DNA of 64,000 nucleotides from Oncomelania hupensis. Its lineage: Eukaryota > Mollusca > Gastropoda > Littorinimorpha > Pomatiopsidae. The notes below the pieces were generated by a model. The model searched no databases. It saw only the letters and a program-made list of their open reading frames with translations, and had not been told where the DNA came from. Every line of letters starts with the position of its first letter. Position 1 is the stretch's first letter. The DNA lies in contig CM072513.1 in the NCBI GenBank assembly GCA_036898135.1, positions 87,954,340 through 88,018,339 on the forward strand, in the 5' to 3' direction. Positions 17,963-30,261 of the stretch are shown piece by piece. Position numbers and translations under genes: made by a program.

Positions 17963-18085
17963 TGATTTGAGCATATGTTCGATTACGTACCGATTGGAAG
18001 GTGGGGTGGAAAAATTCAATCATGGTGATGATCAATCCTATTTTGCAATGGTGGTTAGGCCTACTTTATTGACTGTATGGTCACG

Positions 18086-18281
18086 GGTACTTACCTCTTG
18101 TATTTTGTGTGCTTTTTGTTCTGTCGGCCTTGAGTGTTTGCGTCGCCTTGGCTCGTTGTACTTTGTTGTGGTCTCGCTCTCTTTTGATTTGTGAAAGCAA
18201 ATTCCAATTACATTTTGTTTTTTAGCAGCATGCGAGGTCAAATTAGACGAATTCAGATCTAACCAATCTTCTTGTGACGCC
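18086..18281 (-). CDS. Possible first exon inside the inverted-repeat element
   Basis: On the minus strand an ATG at about 18281 (MASQEDWLDLNSSN...) opens a basic frame of about 65 codons (EPRRRKHSRPTEQKAHKIQE). It runs up to 'gag|gtaagt', a consensus splice donor. The upstream sequence has TGACGTCG-like elements. The protein is unrecognised; where the next exon would lie is not clear. Confidence 0.35.
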
Positions 18282-18540
18282 ATTTTGCGTGTGTCTCGTA
18301 TGCCATGCACTAATCGCGAAGAGTCCTGCCGACGTCATTTCAGAAAATGATTTCCCTACCCATAACTCCCCTGGGTTTTGAAGTTTCTAAAAAATTATTT
18401 TAGGCCGACGAAGTATATGGAGCGCAAAGCATGTAAAGGGAAGCAACCGGTTGTACGCGCACGTCGACAGAGACATAGAAGGGAGATGCTAACTTGTTAG
18501 TTGATATACTTGTGGATTGGTATATTATTATCTTGGATCT

Positions 18541-18690
18541 TATTTTATTTTATTTATTTGTTCTTATATTATAGCGCTTTTTCAGCTCAAAGGCTGTTCG
18601 AGGCGCTGGCCGATATAGGATCTAACTCCGTCAAGCCAATCGAGGCGCGGTCCACCCGCAGCCTGTGGGCACATCGCTTGACTCCCATAC
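18541..18690 (-). mobile_element. SINE (V-like family), minus strand, 5'-truncated
   Basis: The complement reads the family 3' block: 'gcccacaggctgcgg', 'gagttagatcctatatcggc', 'cagcgcctcgaaca', 'gagctgaaaaagcgctat', then an A/T-rich tail at the left end. Confidence 0.75.
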
Positions 18691-18816
18691 AAGAGAGCCC
18701 AATTCTAGACGACCGTCAAATGTATCAGTCCAATCAGTCAGTCGCTACTGCACGGCACCATGGAAGTACAATGATGGCACGCGAATGTGTCACACGTTAT
18801 CCAGACTTTGTACAAC

Positions 18817-18818
<2 letters not shown>

Positions 18819-18893
<75 letters not shown>
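18819..18893 (+). repeat. (TC)n microsatellite
   Basis: About 37 uninterrupted TC units. Confidence 0.97.
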
Positions 18894-18896
<3 letters not shown>

Positions 18897-19082
18897 CAAG
18901 TTGTCAGTAAGTTAGTCAAATGCCGGAGTGGCTCAGTGGTCTATCGAATGGCGCAATTGCACGTGACGTCCTGGTCGCCGTTGGATCGATCCTTGTTGAC
19001 GTCAAGTTGATCAGATGATCAGGGATGATATTTTAATGACTTGTGTAGCGCACAACTCCACGCTGGCACACATGCTGAGATT

Positions 19083-19083
<1 letters not shown>

Positions 19084-19131
<48 letters not shown>

Positions 19132-19144
19132 CGCATACCCACAA

Positions 19145-19199
<55 letters not shown>

Positions 19200-19206
19200 A
19201 ACACAC
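19084..19206 (+). repeat. (AC)n microsatellite
   Basis: AC repeats with acgc and acaa variants over about 120 bp. Confidence 0.97.
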
Positions 19207-19315
19207 ATTTTTGTAGAAAGGACGTTCTGATGACTGTTGTGAGAAAAAAAAGGGATTATTTTGACACACTTTCCATTTCTTTGACATTATTTTGACATTT
19301 TCCAATTTTTGAAGC

Positions 19316-19356
19316 TATCCCTAACCCTAACCCTTAACCTAACCCTAATCCTAAAA
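19316..19356 (+). repeat. Interstitial telomere-like repeats
   Basis: Six degenerate CCCTAA-type units: ccctaaccctaacccttaac followed by ctaaccctaatcctaa. Confidence 0.8.
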
Positions 19357-19565
19357 CAGCTCTAACTCAACGGAGCACTATTTTGACGTCAAAATAGTAC
19401 GGCCTTCCAAAAAAGTCAGAAGAAACCATGTGGCGTTTCATGTGTGTGTGTCATCAGAACGTCGTTTCTACATGCCCACCACTCTTTGAACATCAGCGCG
19501 CTATTTTACACAAACGGTTAGTATGCAAGATGCGAATAAATACAGCCTTATTATAGATTTATACA

Positions 19566-19628
<63 letters not shown>

Positions 19629-19636
19629 TATCATCA
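19566..19636 (+). repeat. (ATC)n microsatellite
   Basis: About 21 ATC units, then attatcatc. Confidence 0.95.
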
Positions 19637-19935
19637 CGGCAAGCAACATCATGTCTACGATTCCCAACCTCATCCTAATTCAAGCTTCATTTTCTTCTAT
19701 TATTGGTTCATTGGACTGGGAACCTGCTGCTTCGCCATGCAACCGGTCCTTTGCTCTCTGTTCCTCGGTTGCCTTCTTCTTTTACTATGACTGGGCAACA
19801 CAGATTGGCGACCTCCGGACTGCAAGCTCTTTGCGCAGCCAGCCAAGTCGGCGTCTGCCTACTATACCTACACCTCCCCTCTGCGGCTCATCGCAAGATC
19901 CTCCGGCCCCTTCGGCACATCTCCTTGAGTAGTCT

Positions 19936-20226
19936 TTGGCATCATGGCTCACAGTGGTGAAGAAACGGAAACTCCGATGGTATGGCGACGTCACCAGAGC
20001 ACCAGGCCTCGCAAATACCATCTTACAAGGCACGGTGCAAGGAGGTAGAAGAAGAGGGAGACAGAAAAATATGTGGGAGGACAACATTCGAGAATGGACT
20101 GGCTTGACACTGAGCGAATTAGCCATGAGGGTTGCTGAGGACAGAGAAAGTTGGAGTACGCTGGTTAAACGATCATCTGTAGTGCCCCAACGACCTTCGA
20201 GTTGCGGGATAGGATAGGGATAGGGC
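19936..20226 (+). mobile_element. LINE 3' fragment (RTE-like family)
   Basis: An open frame (19936-20217) matches 3115-3376 of the intronic LINE at protein level (VVKKRKLRWYGDVTR; REWTGLTLSELAMRVAEDRE; KRSSVVPQRPS). It ends in (ggata)n. It preserves the 10 bases deleted in the intronic copy. It is 5'-truncated. Confidence 0.88.
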
Positions 20227-20365
20227 CTACCTCCCGTTCGTTTGCGCCTCTTCTTCAACACCAACTTAGCTGCCTCGTGCACCCACCTCCTCATGCCATC
20301 TGTTCCTTCAGAGGTCTTCATACCGTCGTCTGACTTTCTACTATAACTTGACATTGTTTTTTTAA

Positions 20366-20396
20366 GTCTCATTTCCGCTTATGTGTCCGGGGACAC
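20366..20396 (+). repeat. SINE hairpin-tail remnant
   Basis: 'ccgcttatgtgtccggggac' matches the right half of the SINE tail module. Confidence 0.5.
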
Positions 20397-21026
20397 AATC
20401 AACACACGCACTTAAACAAACGTTGAATATCAGAGTTCATAATACTCTCTCAAGTTGCGGCGACGGAGGCGGGGTCTGATAGCCAAGTACGCTAGAGTCT
20501 ACTTAGTGTATTAAGCTTTCTCAGTAGGCCTACTAGAATAGGCAAATCAACAAATCCAGTTTATGACCTAAGCCTACAGTAGAGGTCTATTTTAAACCTC
20601 AAGGTCAAACAGAGATAATAATTATATTATAATGTGTAATAAAATGATGGGTTAGAAAACAAACACGCTACTTGGGCGTCGCCTCTATAATCCAGTAGCC
20701 TACTAGTAGAAAGCATACTGAGTGTCGGTGACTCTATGAAGAAGCCCTGTGTTGGAGTATGCTTTCACAGTCTCAGATGCTCTGTGTGGTAGAAAGCATA
20801 CTGAGTGTAGGTGACTGTATGAAGGTCTGTGTTGAAGTACGCCTCATAGTCTCAGATGCTCTGTGTGCGTGGTAGAAAGATCGAGAACAGTCTGGACTGC
20901 GTACATGCGTGGATTGACATTAGACCATCGAGGACTTTCCCTGCCTCAACAAACTTGAGGGAGGGAGGAAGGGAACGTCTCGTCTAGGCTGTCTGCTTAG
21001 GCTCGGGACTGTGTGGTACACAAAGT
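20397..21026. repeat. Intergenic with an 82-bp tandem duplication
   Basis: Two adjacent units of about 82 bp, starting 'gtagaaagcatactgagtgt' at about 20707 and 20790, both end 'gtctcagatgctctgtgtg'. Otherwise nothing is recognised. Confidence 0.7.
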
Positions 21027-21275
21027 CCTATCCCTATCCTATCCTATCCTATCCTATCCTATCCCGCAACTCAAAAGTCGTTGGGGCACCACAGATGATC
21101 GTTCAACCAGCGCACTCCATCCCTCCCTGTCCTCATCAACCCCCACTGTTCGCCAAGTGTCAAGCTAGTTCATTCTTAAATGTTGTCCTCCCATCTCTTT
21201 TTTCTGTCTCCCTCCTCCTTTGCCCCCTTGCACCGTGCCGTCCAGGAGCCTTTGCAAGGTCTTTTGACGGTGGGT
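21027..21275 (-). mobile_element. LINE 3' fragment (RTE-like family), minus strand
   Basis: Begins with (atcct)n, then the complement of the LINE 3' end ('gttggggcaccacagatgat', 'ttcaaccagcgcactccat') and continues into the RRRG...RWEDN-coding block with changes. Confidence 0.85.
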
Positions 21276-22740
21276 CTATTGTTGCTGGGCTCTGCACAAT
21301 GGAATGCTATTACCCACTCGTCTATCGTCTGCGGGGATCGGCTAGTGTAATCACTCTAATCTTAATACATTTATAAGTTTAGCTCGGTCTGTGTGCGGAT
21401 AGGGTTATAGAGATAGGGAGAAAATGGTAAAAGATTCACTGACACACTAGCTCTCGCACGGCTATGAAACATAGGTAGTCCAGCCACTTGTTAACAGTAA
21501 GTAGTCCAGCCACTTGTTAACAGTAAATATCACACATTATTTTATTTCCTCTACTCTATACAAAGTCTTCTAATCTCTGCACTTACTTAAATGTCCAAAT
21601 TTCACTTCGAGTAGTTCGCTCCTTGATGGGTCTATGCAGCTACTGTTCTCGATATTTGTTACTGTCTTATCATTGGGCTATGAGTTCTTTCTGTCCTATT
21701 ATTCGTTTTTCTGGAAGAGTAGACTATCGTAGATCAGTGTTTGTGCTCGGTTTCGGAGGACTTAGCTTTTGTCGGTGATGTGCGATGTTGTTGTCTCTTC
21801 TTCTTGGTAGTAGACTATTGAGCTAGTGGAGCCCAATGCTCTCGCTGCTCAAGGTTGCAGGCCACGTGTCAGGGTTGCCTCTCTGTGGGATTTCTTCCCT
21901 GCCGTGGATCAAGATGCCTGCTCGTCTGCAAAATACGAGGCGAATTTCTGCAACGCCTTGTTTACAAAGGTTGTGCAGAGCGTCTCACTGATGGCAGAAA
22001 CAGCCCTCAGTGAGATCGTATCCACTTATACAAATAAGGGACGACCAATTCGTCTAAGTCTGTGGTCCACTGGAATCTCCAACATAATTCCTATACATAT
22101 ACCTACATCATAGCTAAACTAAACACATGGAGAAGTAATTAACAATATACACATAGGAGAAACAACAGTTGGACAGTGGAGGCTACCCCGTGGTGCCGAA
22201 ACCGGTCGCGTGTCCGCCACGTGGTCAGCAAAGTTTTACTAACAATCACAATTCTAAAACATGGCAAAACTTCACAAACATAATACAGCAATACTATCAA
22301 TAGATCGCGATGAAACAAACGATTGATCATTAACCTTCTTGACAATGTCAGGCCCTGGCTATATGCGATGAATGATTTTCACCCGTCACCTGCTTTAGTC
22401 TTTCTGGGAGAGATTTTACAACGTGCGCCCGTCTACCGTGCTGTTCAGAAAACGACTAACTATCCTTCCGCTGGGGTCTGCTATAGTGCGAGACTATGAG
22501 AATCGTAACGCCACCTAGTGGGGCTTGCTGGTGATTGGTCAGCTGGATGAGGTCACGGCTTATTTTAGTGAAATTGTAGCCTACACATGTGTAGAACAAC
22601 CTAACTTCGGTCGTCTGCTAGTCAGCGACTTAACTTACATAGGTCAAAGCAGACTGAACGTTGGAGGCTTGAAGCCTTAGTGCAGGGTCTAAATAGCCTC
22701 TCGTGACAGGTCTGATGCTCTGTTGACGCGGCCATATCAT
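21276..22740. other. Intergenic, mostly unassigned
   Basis: A direct duplication of a 26-bp unit, 'tagtccagccacttgttaac' plus 'agtaag', lies at 21475-21526. A 95-codon frame at 21826-22113 contains SLWDFFPAVDQ, faintly like a BED-finger opening, but lacks the paired cysteines; I do not call a gene. Nothing else is seen. Confidence 0.5.
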
Positions 22741-23345
22741 CGGAGTTTCCGTTTCTTCACCACTGTGAGCATGTCATAGTGTTGTCCAATGGCCTGCGCG
22801 ATGGCCCGTCGGACCCCGTCGCCAGTGACGCGCTGGGCACAGGAAATGCCCCAGAAGTTTTCCGCAGCACCTCATCTGTCTATGCCTTGCATTCTTAGCC
22901 GAAGGTCTGCTGTGAGGGTCCATGTTTTGCAAGTGTATAGGAAGATGGAGATGACAAGGGAGGGCAGCAGCCCTACCTTGAAGCGTAGACCGACGGTCCT
23001 GTCTTTCCAAACGGGCTTCAACCTCGTCAGGGCAGCAGTTGTCCGTCCGTGGAGGATCCTGTAGAGGATTCCCCGTCGGGACCCACTGTCCGAAACAACG
23101 TCTCCCAAACACCCGAAGCCATGCACCGCGCCGAGGGATGCCCGCACCGATGCCCCCTGTGCCATCGGCGTCCTCTGCACCTACCTCCACTCCAAAGACT
23201 CCAGAGGTGGCGCCAAGCCTCTGCACCAGCCGCTCATGCTCAAGCTCCCCTCCAGTTATCCGCAAAACGGAGGCCGTAGATTGCGGCACCTCCTACGCTG
23301 ACTGTGTACCTGTGATCCGCAATGGTATCTGACACGACGCGCCCC
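22741..23345 (-). mobile_element. LINE internal fragment (RTE-like family), minus strand
   Basis: The complement aligns with about 2505-3150 of the intronic LINE (RT C-terminal part: 'ctgctcacagtggtgaag...', 'gcatggaccctcacagcag', 'gacaaggttgaagcccgttt'). It has frameshifts and a markedly GC-richer sequence, suggesting a separate older subfamily. Confidence 0.8.
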
Positions 23346-23575
23346 AGGAAGATGGTACACACAGTGCTTAGCTGAGAATCGCACGAGGTTAAGGTTCGCC
23401 TCTTTCGACCTTGTTGTGGGAGGCACTAGGCGAGTTTCAGTTACGCTGTATACTTAGGCAGAGGATTGTATTATGGGGTCGTGAGAAAGAAGAAAAAAAG
23501 AAAGGACTTATAATGACACGCTGAATTGTTTCTTATATAGCGCACTTATCAACTCATTAATGGGCGAAAACAGAG

Positions 23576-23591
23576 TGAGTGAGAGAGAGAT

Positions 23592-23640
<49 letters not shown>
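23576..23640 (+). repeat. (GA)n microsatellite
   Basis: About 25 GA units after a short imperfect start. Confidence 0.96.
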
Positions 23641-23643
<3 letters not shown>

Positions 23644-23842
23644 TTTGTTTTGAAACTTTTTTTTTAAATAAGGGATAAAGATTTTAGACTGATTAATAAG
23701 TCTAATCTTCCAATCTGTCCATAAAAAATTAACATAGTAAAGAACCTTTAACATTAACTTGGAAATCATATAAATCACACACACACATGCACTCGCACAC
23801 ATGCACACACAATACAAAACCAACATCTTCATTATTATCTTT

Positions 23843-23849
<7 letters not shown>

Positions 23850-23930
<81 letters not shown>
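23850..23930 (+). repeat. (GA)n microsatellite
   Basis: About 40 GA units. Confidence 0.97.
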
Positions 23931-23933
<3 letters not shown>

Positions 23934-24530
23934 ATGTTATTTTTCATGTGGATGATGTCAGCGTAGGGTATAGAAATGAGTATCACGACTGATAGAAAGG
24001 GGTGAGTTTTGATTTGAAGACGACGAAGGGCGATGAAGATGAAGATGAAGACAGAAGAGAAGTTGAAGGAGGAGGATGGTCGTTAAAAAAAAGAGAGTGA
24101 GGTGAGGGTAGGGGTGAGGGGGGGTATGGGGCGGAGTTGGATGGAGCGAGGGAGGAGAAGTATTGTTGAGAGAGGGTTGTTGTGTTTGGAGCAAAAAGGT
24201 ACTTCTTTCCAGGAAGGAGAAGACTGAAATGGAGTGAGAGAACGAGAGACTGAGAAGAGATCGAGAGAGAGAGAGAGGGAGAGGGAAGGGGGAGGGAGGA
24301 AGGGAGAGAGACGGACACACGGTCAGAGAGGGATAGAGATTCAAATCAGACATTTTATTTTACAACAAGGATGGAGATTTCAGGGTATAACTAGTACAAC
24401 CATAATCTTACAATATGTCCTGGCGACATTCGCTCTGACATAAATTGCTATATAGCATACATTTGTATACACTATTTAATTTTCAACAGACATTCAAATA
24501 TTCTACCACAATTTAGAATGCACACTGCTA

Positions 24531-24532
<2 letters not shown>

Positions 24533-24586
<54 letters not shown>

Positions 24587-25211
24587 CAGAGACAGAGAGA
24601 CAGACACAGACAGAAAGAAATAGGAAAAAAGAGACAGAGACGATAAGAGGGATGGGAGAGAGACAGAGACAAAGAGAGAGATAGCTAGCGAGAGACGATA
24701 GAGAGACAGAGACAGAAAGAGAGAGATAGATAGCGAGAGACGATAGAGAGAGAGACAGAGGCAGAAAGAGAGAGATAGATAGCGAGAGACGATAGAGAGA
24801 GAGAGAGAGAGAGACAGAGACAGAAAGAGAGAGATAGAGAGAGACGATAGAGAGAGAGACAGAGGCAGAAAGAGAGAGATAGATAGCGAGAGACGATAGA
24901 GAGAGAGAAAGAGAGAAGATAGAGAGAGACAGAGACAGAAAGAGAGAAGATAGAGAGAGACAGAGACAGAAAGAGATAGATAGATAGCGAGAGACGATAG
25001 AGAGAGAGACAGATACAGAAAGAGAGAGAGAGAGACGATAGAGAGAGAGACAGAGACAGAAAGAGAGAGATAGATAGCGAGAGACGATAGAGAGACAGAG
25101 ACAGAAAGAGAGAGATAGATAGCGAGAGACGATAGAGAGCGAGACAGAGACAGAAAGAGAGAGAGAGATAGCGAGAGACGAGAGAGAGAGAGAGAGACAG
25201 AGAGAGATAGC

Positions 25212-25244
<33 letters not shown>

Positions 25245-25270
25245 AATAGGAGAGCGGCAAAAGATAGAAA

Positions 25271-25339
<69 letters not shown>

Positions 25340-25424
25340 CGGGAATGAGAGAGAGAGAGAGAGAGAGAAAGAGCGGGAGAGAGAGAGAGATAAAGAGCGG
25401 GAGGGAGAGAGAGAGAAAGAGCGG

Positions 25425-25455
<31 letters not shown>

Positions 25456-25734
25456 GAGGGAGGGAGGGACAGAGAGATATATTTAGATGTCGATACCAGT
25501 GGAAGGACCATTGAGAGAAGGAGTGAGAGGGAAGACGACAAAGGACAACTATCGGGAGGAAAGCTAGATCGGAAAAGAAGACGGTGGAGACAAAATGGTG
25601 GATATGTCGTGGAGAAAGAGGAAGAGAAGGTTCGAGGCGGGGTGAGGGTGGTGGTTAGTTGTTGTCGTAGAAGAAGAAGAAGAAGAAGAAGAAGAAGAAG
25701 AAGAAGAAGAAGAAGAAGAAGAAGGATGAGGATG

Positions 25735-25819
<85 letters not shown>

Positions 25820-25832
25820 GAAGAAGAAGCAG

Positions 25833-25911
<79 letters not shown>

Positions 25912-26001
25912 TTGAACGCGTCGCTACTGAGAGAGAGACTGCTCGAGATTATAGTGTAGAGGGACAGATACCAACCAACATGAAAAGAGAGACTCGCTCG
26001 C

Positions 26002-26042
<41 letters not shown>

Positions 26043-26086
26043 TTCAGATAGAGAGACAAACAAAAATAGACCTACTCTGACACTCG

Positions 26087-26140
<54 letters not shown>
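24533..26140 (+). repeat. 1.6-kb purine-rich satellite block
   Basis: Almost entirely purine on this strand. 24660-25220 is a degenerate minisatellite around 'agcgagagacgatagagaga' plus 'cagagacagaaag' (units of about 40-60 bp). It is followed by long (GA)n runs, (GAA)n at 25665-25722, (GAT)n at 25723-25820 and more (GA)n. The long Ser/Leu frame on the other strand is a by-product. Confidence 0.93.
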
Positions 26141-26142
<2 letters not shown>

Positions 26143-26596
26143 GCTCATTCATTATGTAGATAGCGAAATGAAGATAGGAAGAAAGAAGAAGTAGAAGGAA
26201 GAATACGGATTTGTTATGGAATGACGTGGTGTTTGTATTATGTGTGTCTATGATAGTACTATAACTACTATAACACGATAGCAGTAGACTACCAAGTCAG
26301 GGACTGCTTTGCTTTCCAGGGCGAAAAAAAAAAAAAGTCGTTCAGAGCATGCAGGCTGTAATCCTGGCGTGGCAATTTAATGCTCGGGCTATACACTGCT
26401 TTATTATACATAACATACATACACACGCAAGGTTGTACAGGTCACGTGGCCATGTACAACTCGCATACAGTCTCGAATATGGCGACGATTGAGTATTTTG
26501 TACAACTAGGCATGGAAATACACACTCCAACAGGACTATAGGAGAACATTTTCGTCTGGACTAAACATGGGACTTTTTTTTTTGTTGGTGTTCCTA
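26141..26596. other. Intergenic, nothing recognised
   Basis: Unique-looking sequence with one poly-A tract near 26323. Confidence 0.5.
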
Positions 26597-26655
26597 TCTT
26601 ATCCTATCCTATCCCGTAACTTGGAGGTCGTTGGGGCACCACAGATGATCGGTTT
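26597..26655 (-). mobile_element. Very short LINE 3' end, minus strand
   Basis: (atcct)n followed by 'ggtcgttggggcaccacaga', the last 40 or so bases of the RTE-like family. It is an extremely 5'-truncated insertion next to a poly-T tract. Confidence 0.75.
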
Positions 26656-27002
26656 TTTTTTTTTTGGTTACTTTTTGTTTTCTTCTTCTCCAAATGAGAT
26701 CACAGTTCGGGAATTAAAACAGTACTTATATGTACACAGAGATTAGAATAAAGATTCAAGGTTGTTGTATATTTTTGTTCAGGGCCGATGACTCTGGACG
26801 AATGAAGCGAGGAAGGAGGGAGAGAGGAGTGAGTTTTGAAAACAAACGATTATGACGATGATGTTTGGACTGGGAGATGATAATTTGGGTGACGGCATCG
26901 ACAAGATCGAGAGAAGGATAGACAGAAGAACGAACAAGCCCGTGCGAAGCGATGCCCCCGTAGAAGTGGGGTCCCCACAGATATAGCATTTCTTTTGATA
27001 CG

Positions 27003-27003
<1 letters not shown>

Positions 27004-27067
<64 letters not shown>

Positions 27068-27128
27068 TTTGTTTGTTTCTCTCTCTCTCTCTCTCTCGCT
27101 CTCTCTCATCTTCTCTTCCTCTCTCTCT

Positions 27129-27170
<42 letters not shown>

Positions 27171-27180
27171 CCCCCCCCCC
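27004..27180 (+). repeat. (CT)n microsatellite cluster with C tract
   Basis: CT repeats interrupted by a poly-T tract (27059-27070), ending in a C-tract (about 27168-27181). Confidence 0.95.
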
Positions 27181-28046
27181 CTTTAGCTCCTTTCTCACTC
27201 GCAGACGTCAGTTCAGTCCGTTGGATAGAACGAAGGATGAATACGAACCCCGGTCGATACACCACTTATTCACGCGCGTTTTGAAGGGGCCCTGCAAGGG
27301 TTGGAAGGGAAACATAAAAAGCACCGCAGGGATTTTCACGTCAGAACAATGCGACTGGCGGGCGGAGGTGGGGGTAAGTTTGGAAGTGTGTGGGGGTTTC
27401 GGAGTGGGGCGGGGAGGGAAAGGGGGGTTAAGGGGGAGGGCGAAGGAAGGTAGAGGAAAGACGAAGACCTGACGCTGTAGTTACGTTTGTTAATATGGCC
27501 GCCAGTTTTATGTGCTCTCGCTTGTAGTCATGCAGCATACCAACCAGACCCCCCCATCCCACCCCTCCTCCTCCAACCACTCCCTTCCCCCTCATCCTCC
27601 TTCTTAATTCCTATTTTAGTATTTATCAAGCAAGCTTGGTTGAGGCCTACGGCTACTTCGGTAGTACCTTGAACATTTTATTCTGACCATTGTTAATTAT
27701 TCCTGCCGGTGATGTCCGTTGGATATCGATTGAGCGATATCAGTGGTTAGGATGCACATTAACCGGCGTGACAGACAGACTCGCCCAACCACGGACAATG
27801 CATAAAGATGGCCAGTCGCAGCAACGCATTAATATTTACATATACTGATTAGCACCCGTAGGCCTAGAACATAATAATTTGGCATAATCAGCTTGACTGG
27901 ATATTTATGATCGGTATGAGCGGGGGCACGCATGGTCATTGGTCGAAGTTAAATCGATATAGGCTTCCGACGGACATGGCACAAACAAAAGAAATAAACA
28001 GAGAAACAAACACACGAATAAATAGATAAATAAATAAATTAATGAA

Positions 28047-28085
<39 letters not shown>

Positions 28086-28104
28086 AGTCTCTTGTAGCTA
28101 AAAG
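27181..28104. other. Intergenic; no gene recognised
   Basis: 27225-27500 is comparatively G-rich with an 83-codon frame of no recognisable family. An AAAT microsatellite lies at about 28017-28086. No repeat partner was found for the rest. Confidence 0.5.
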
Positions 28105-28395
28105 TGATATATACTTCGGGTGAGAGTATAAACCGAGATCTAGTCTATGCACGCACGTACGCACTCAGTCTTACGGACTTTAAAAGATATTGACGTTCAT
28201 GTCCTGGACGGGTTAGCCATGCAACTACATTAAAAGCACCCAGCAAGCACTAGGTCCCTCTTCGTCAATCCCCGGTCGCTCAGGACGGTCTAAGACAGGA
28301 AGTGGGCGCCTTGACAGCTTGAGTTTGATCCTGTATCGGCCAGCGCCTTGAGCAGCTCTTGAGCTGGAAAAGTGCTGTGTAGGCTATAACATTTT
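28105..28395 (+). mobile_element. SINE (V-like family), 5'-truncated copy
   Basis: It shares with the full copy at 33361: 'gagagtataaaccgagatct', 'gtcctggacggg', 'gatcctgtatcggccagcgc' and 'cttgagcagctcttgagctg', in order. It lacks the tRNA-like head. Confidence 0.85.
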
Positions 28396-28991
28396 TTTTT
28401 ATTTCATAGGCTATAGCGAGAATTCTAGACCTGTTTATTGTTGTTGTTGTTGTTTATTCGATAACAAGGCGGCTACATTTTAATTATTTATCTTTCGACA
28501 TACATTTCGCCAATAGTGGGTTTATTCGTTTCACTTCTGTGTGTTTGTTGATTTACTAATCGACCTACCACCAGCAAGTTATCGACAGTCAAACAGGCAC
28601 TGCTTGCAAATCAACACCCGGAGACAGATGTACAGTGTTAAAATCGATACATGCAGAGACTTCTGCTAAAATCGACACAGAGAATATAAGCCTATACTGC
28701 TTAAAACTCGACACAATGAGATAATCGGGGTAGTGTCAAAATCGACTCAGATGCTGATGCTGAAAATGGACAAAACAAGGACTACTATTGCTATATAGTC
28801 TAATTATTAGCAAATTAATGAATCATTACTGATGACTATATTAGGCTTAATGATAAGTTCCTGCTAACATGAGCGACCCAGAAAGACTGCTATATAATTA
28901 ATTATAAGGTTAGTTATTAAGTGCCTTTTCCCGAACTCTTCGCAATAGCATTCTTCATGTCTCCCCAATCGACCCGACAAGCTGAGTGATT
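28396..28991. other. Intergenic, degenerate repeat with 'atcgacaca'
   Basis: Between about 28635 and 28760 the phrase 'aaaatcgacac/tca' recurs four times at spacings of about 35-50 bp. The remainder is unassigned. Confidence 0.45.
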
Positions 28992-29500
<509 letters not shown>

Positions 29501-29545
29501 CAGAGATACATAGATTCAGAGATACATAGATTCAGAGATACATAG

Positions 29546-30140
29546 ATTACTACAGTGATATAGATTGATAGATAGAACTTTTTTTTTCTTCTGGAAAACA
29601 TGCATTTCAAAGCGCACATCACACACAGTTGCTCGCACATCTGATGCACACGCAAGTGAGGAGAGAGAGGGGGGTAGGGGAGGCCAACAAATGTTGGGTG
29701 GTGGGTGGTTGTGGGTGGGGGAGGACGGATTTAAACAAAAAAGCAACAAAACAGCAACAAACAAATAAAACAAAAGATACCTTGCCTGAAGGGGAAGGGG
29801 AAAAAGATGGGGGGGGGGGGGAATGGAAGAAAACAAGTTGGAAGGTTAGTCTAGATGATCGCTGAAAAGATGACATTTGAGATTAGTTTTGAGTGTGATA
29901 ATATGGACAGAATTACTACACAATATAAATAACAGACAGACTTATGATTTAAACTAAGATCGATAACAGCTACTAATGGCAACGTCAGTTACTGATAAAA
30001 AGCACCAGACATATCGCTTTAATGCTAATGCCAAAATAGTTAGGTCTGTAAGACTATTATGAAAGCCTATGATTGGGATGACTTATGATCACATGTACTA
30101 AGTTATAATAGCTAGGTGAACGGAATAAAACAGAATATGC
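29546..30140. other. Intergenic, nothing recognised
   Basis: G-rich stretches at 29657-29725 and a G tract at 29810-29821. No gene signal. Confidence 0.5.
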
Positions 30141-30261
30141 TATACTACACTATACTATACTATACTATACTATACTATACTATACTATACTATACTATAC
30201 TATACTATACTATACTATACTATACTATACTATAAGCTACTATACTATACTATACTATACA
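30141..30261 (+). repeat. (TATAC)n pentanucleotide array
   Basis: About 23 units, interrupted once by 'tataagctac'. Confidence 0.95.

Larger units (their letters stand above)
17553..18514. mobile_element. 962-bp inverted-repeat DNA transposon with two convergent frames
   Basis: The terminal 32 bp are inverted repeats with one mismatch (outer sequence 'cacaagtatatcaactaaca'). Weaker similarity, including 'gtcgacgtgcg', continues to about 60 bp. It is flanked by an exact 7-bp duplication, gattggt, at 17546-17552 and 18515-18521. Two frames face each other: 17723-17962 (+) and a start at 18281 (-) that runs to a good splice donor near 18086. Superfamily is unclear: ends of the CA...TG kind and a duplication near 7-8 bp fit hAT or P-like elements. 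It may be autonomous-like with unusual genes, or may carry captured host exons. Confidence 0.82.

Noticed and set aside
18921..18995. tRNA-Leu/Ser-like sequence starting 'gccggagtggctcagtggtc'
   Set aside because: Box A-like start, but no acceptor pairing and no good B box; probably a SINE remnant at most.
21826..22113. Possible BED-finger exon (SLWDFFPAVDQ)
   Set aside because: Lacks the cysteine and histidine ligands; no flanking exon found.
24528..26090. 520-codon minus-strand frame rich in Ser and Leu
   Set aside because: It is the translation of GA/GAA/GAT simple repeats; no start context, domain or splice structure.
27221..27472. 83-codon frame with a possible 5' gene end
   Set aside because: No recognisable protein, no splice sites with support.
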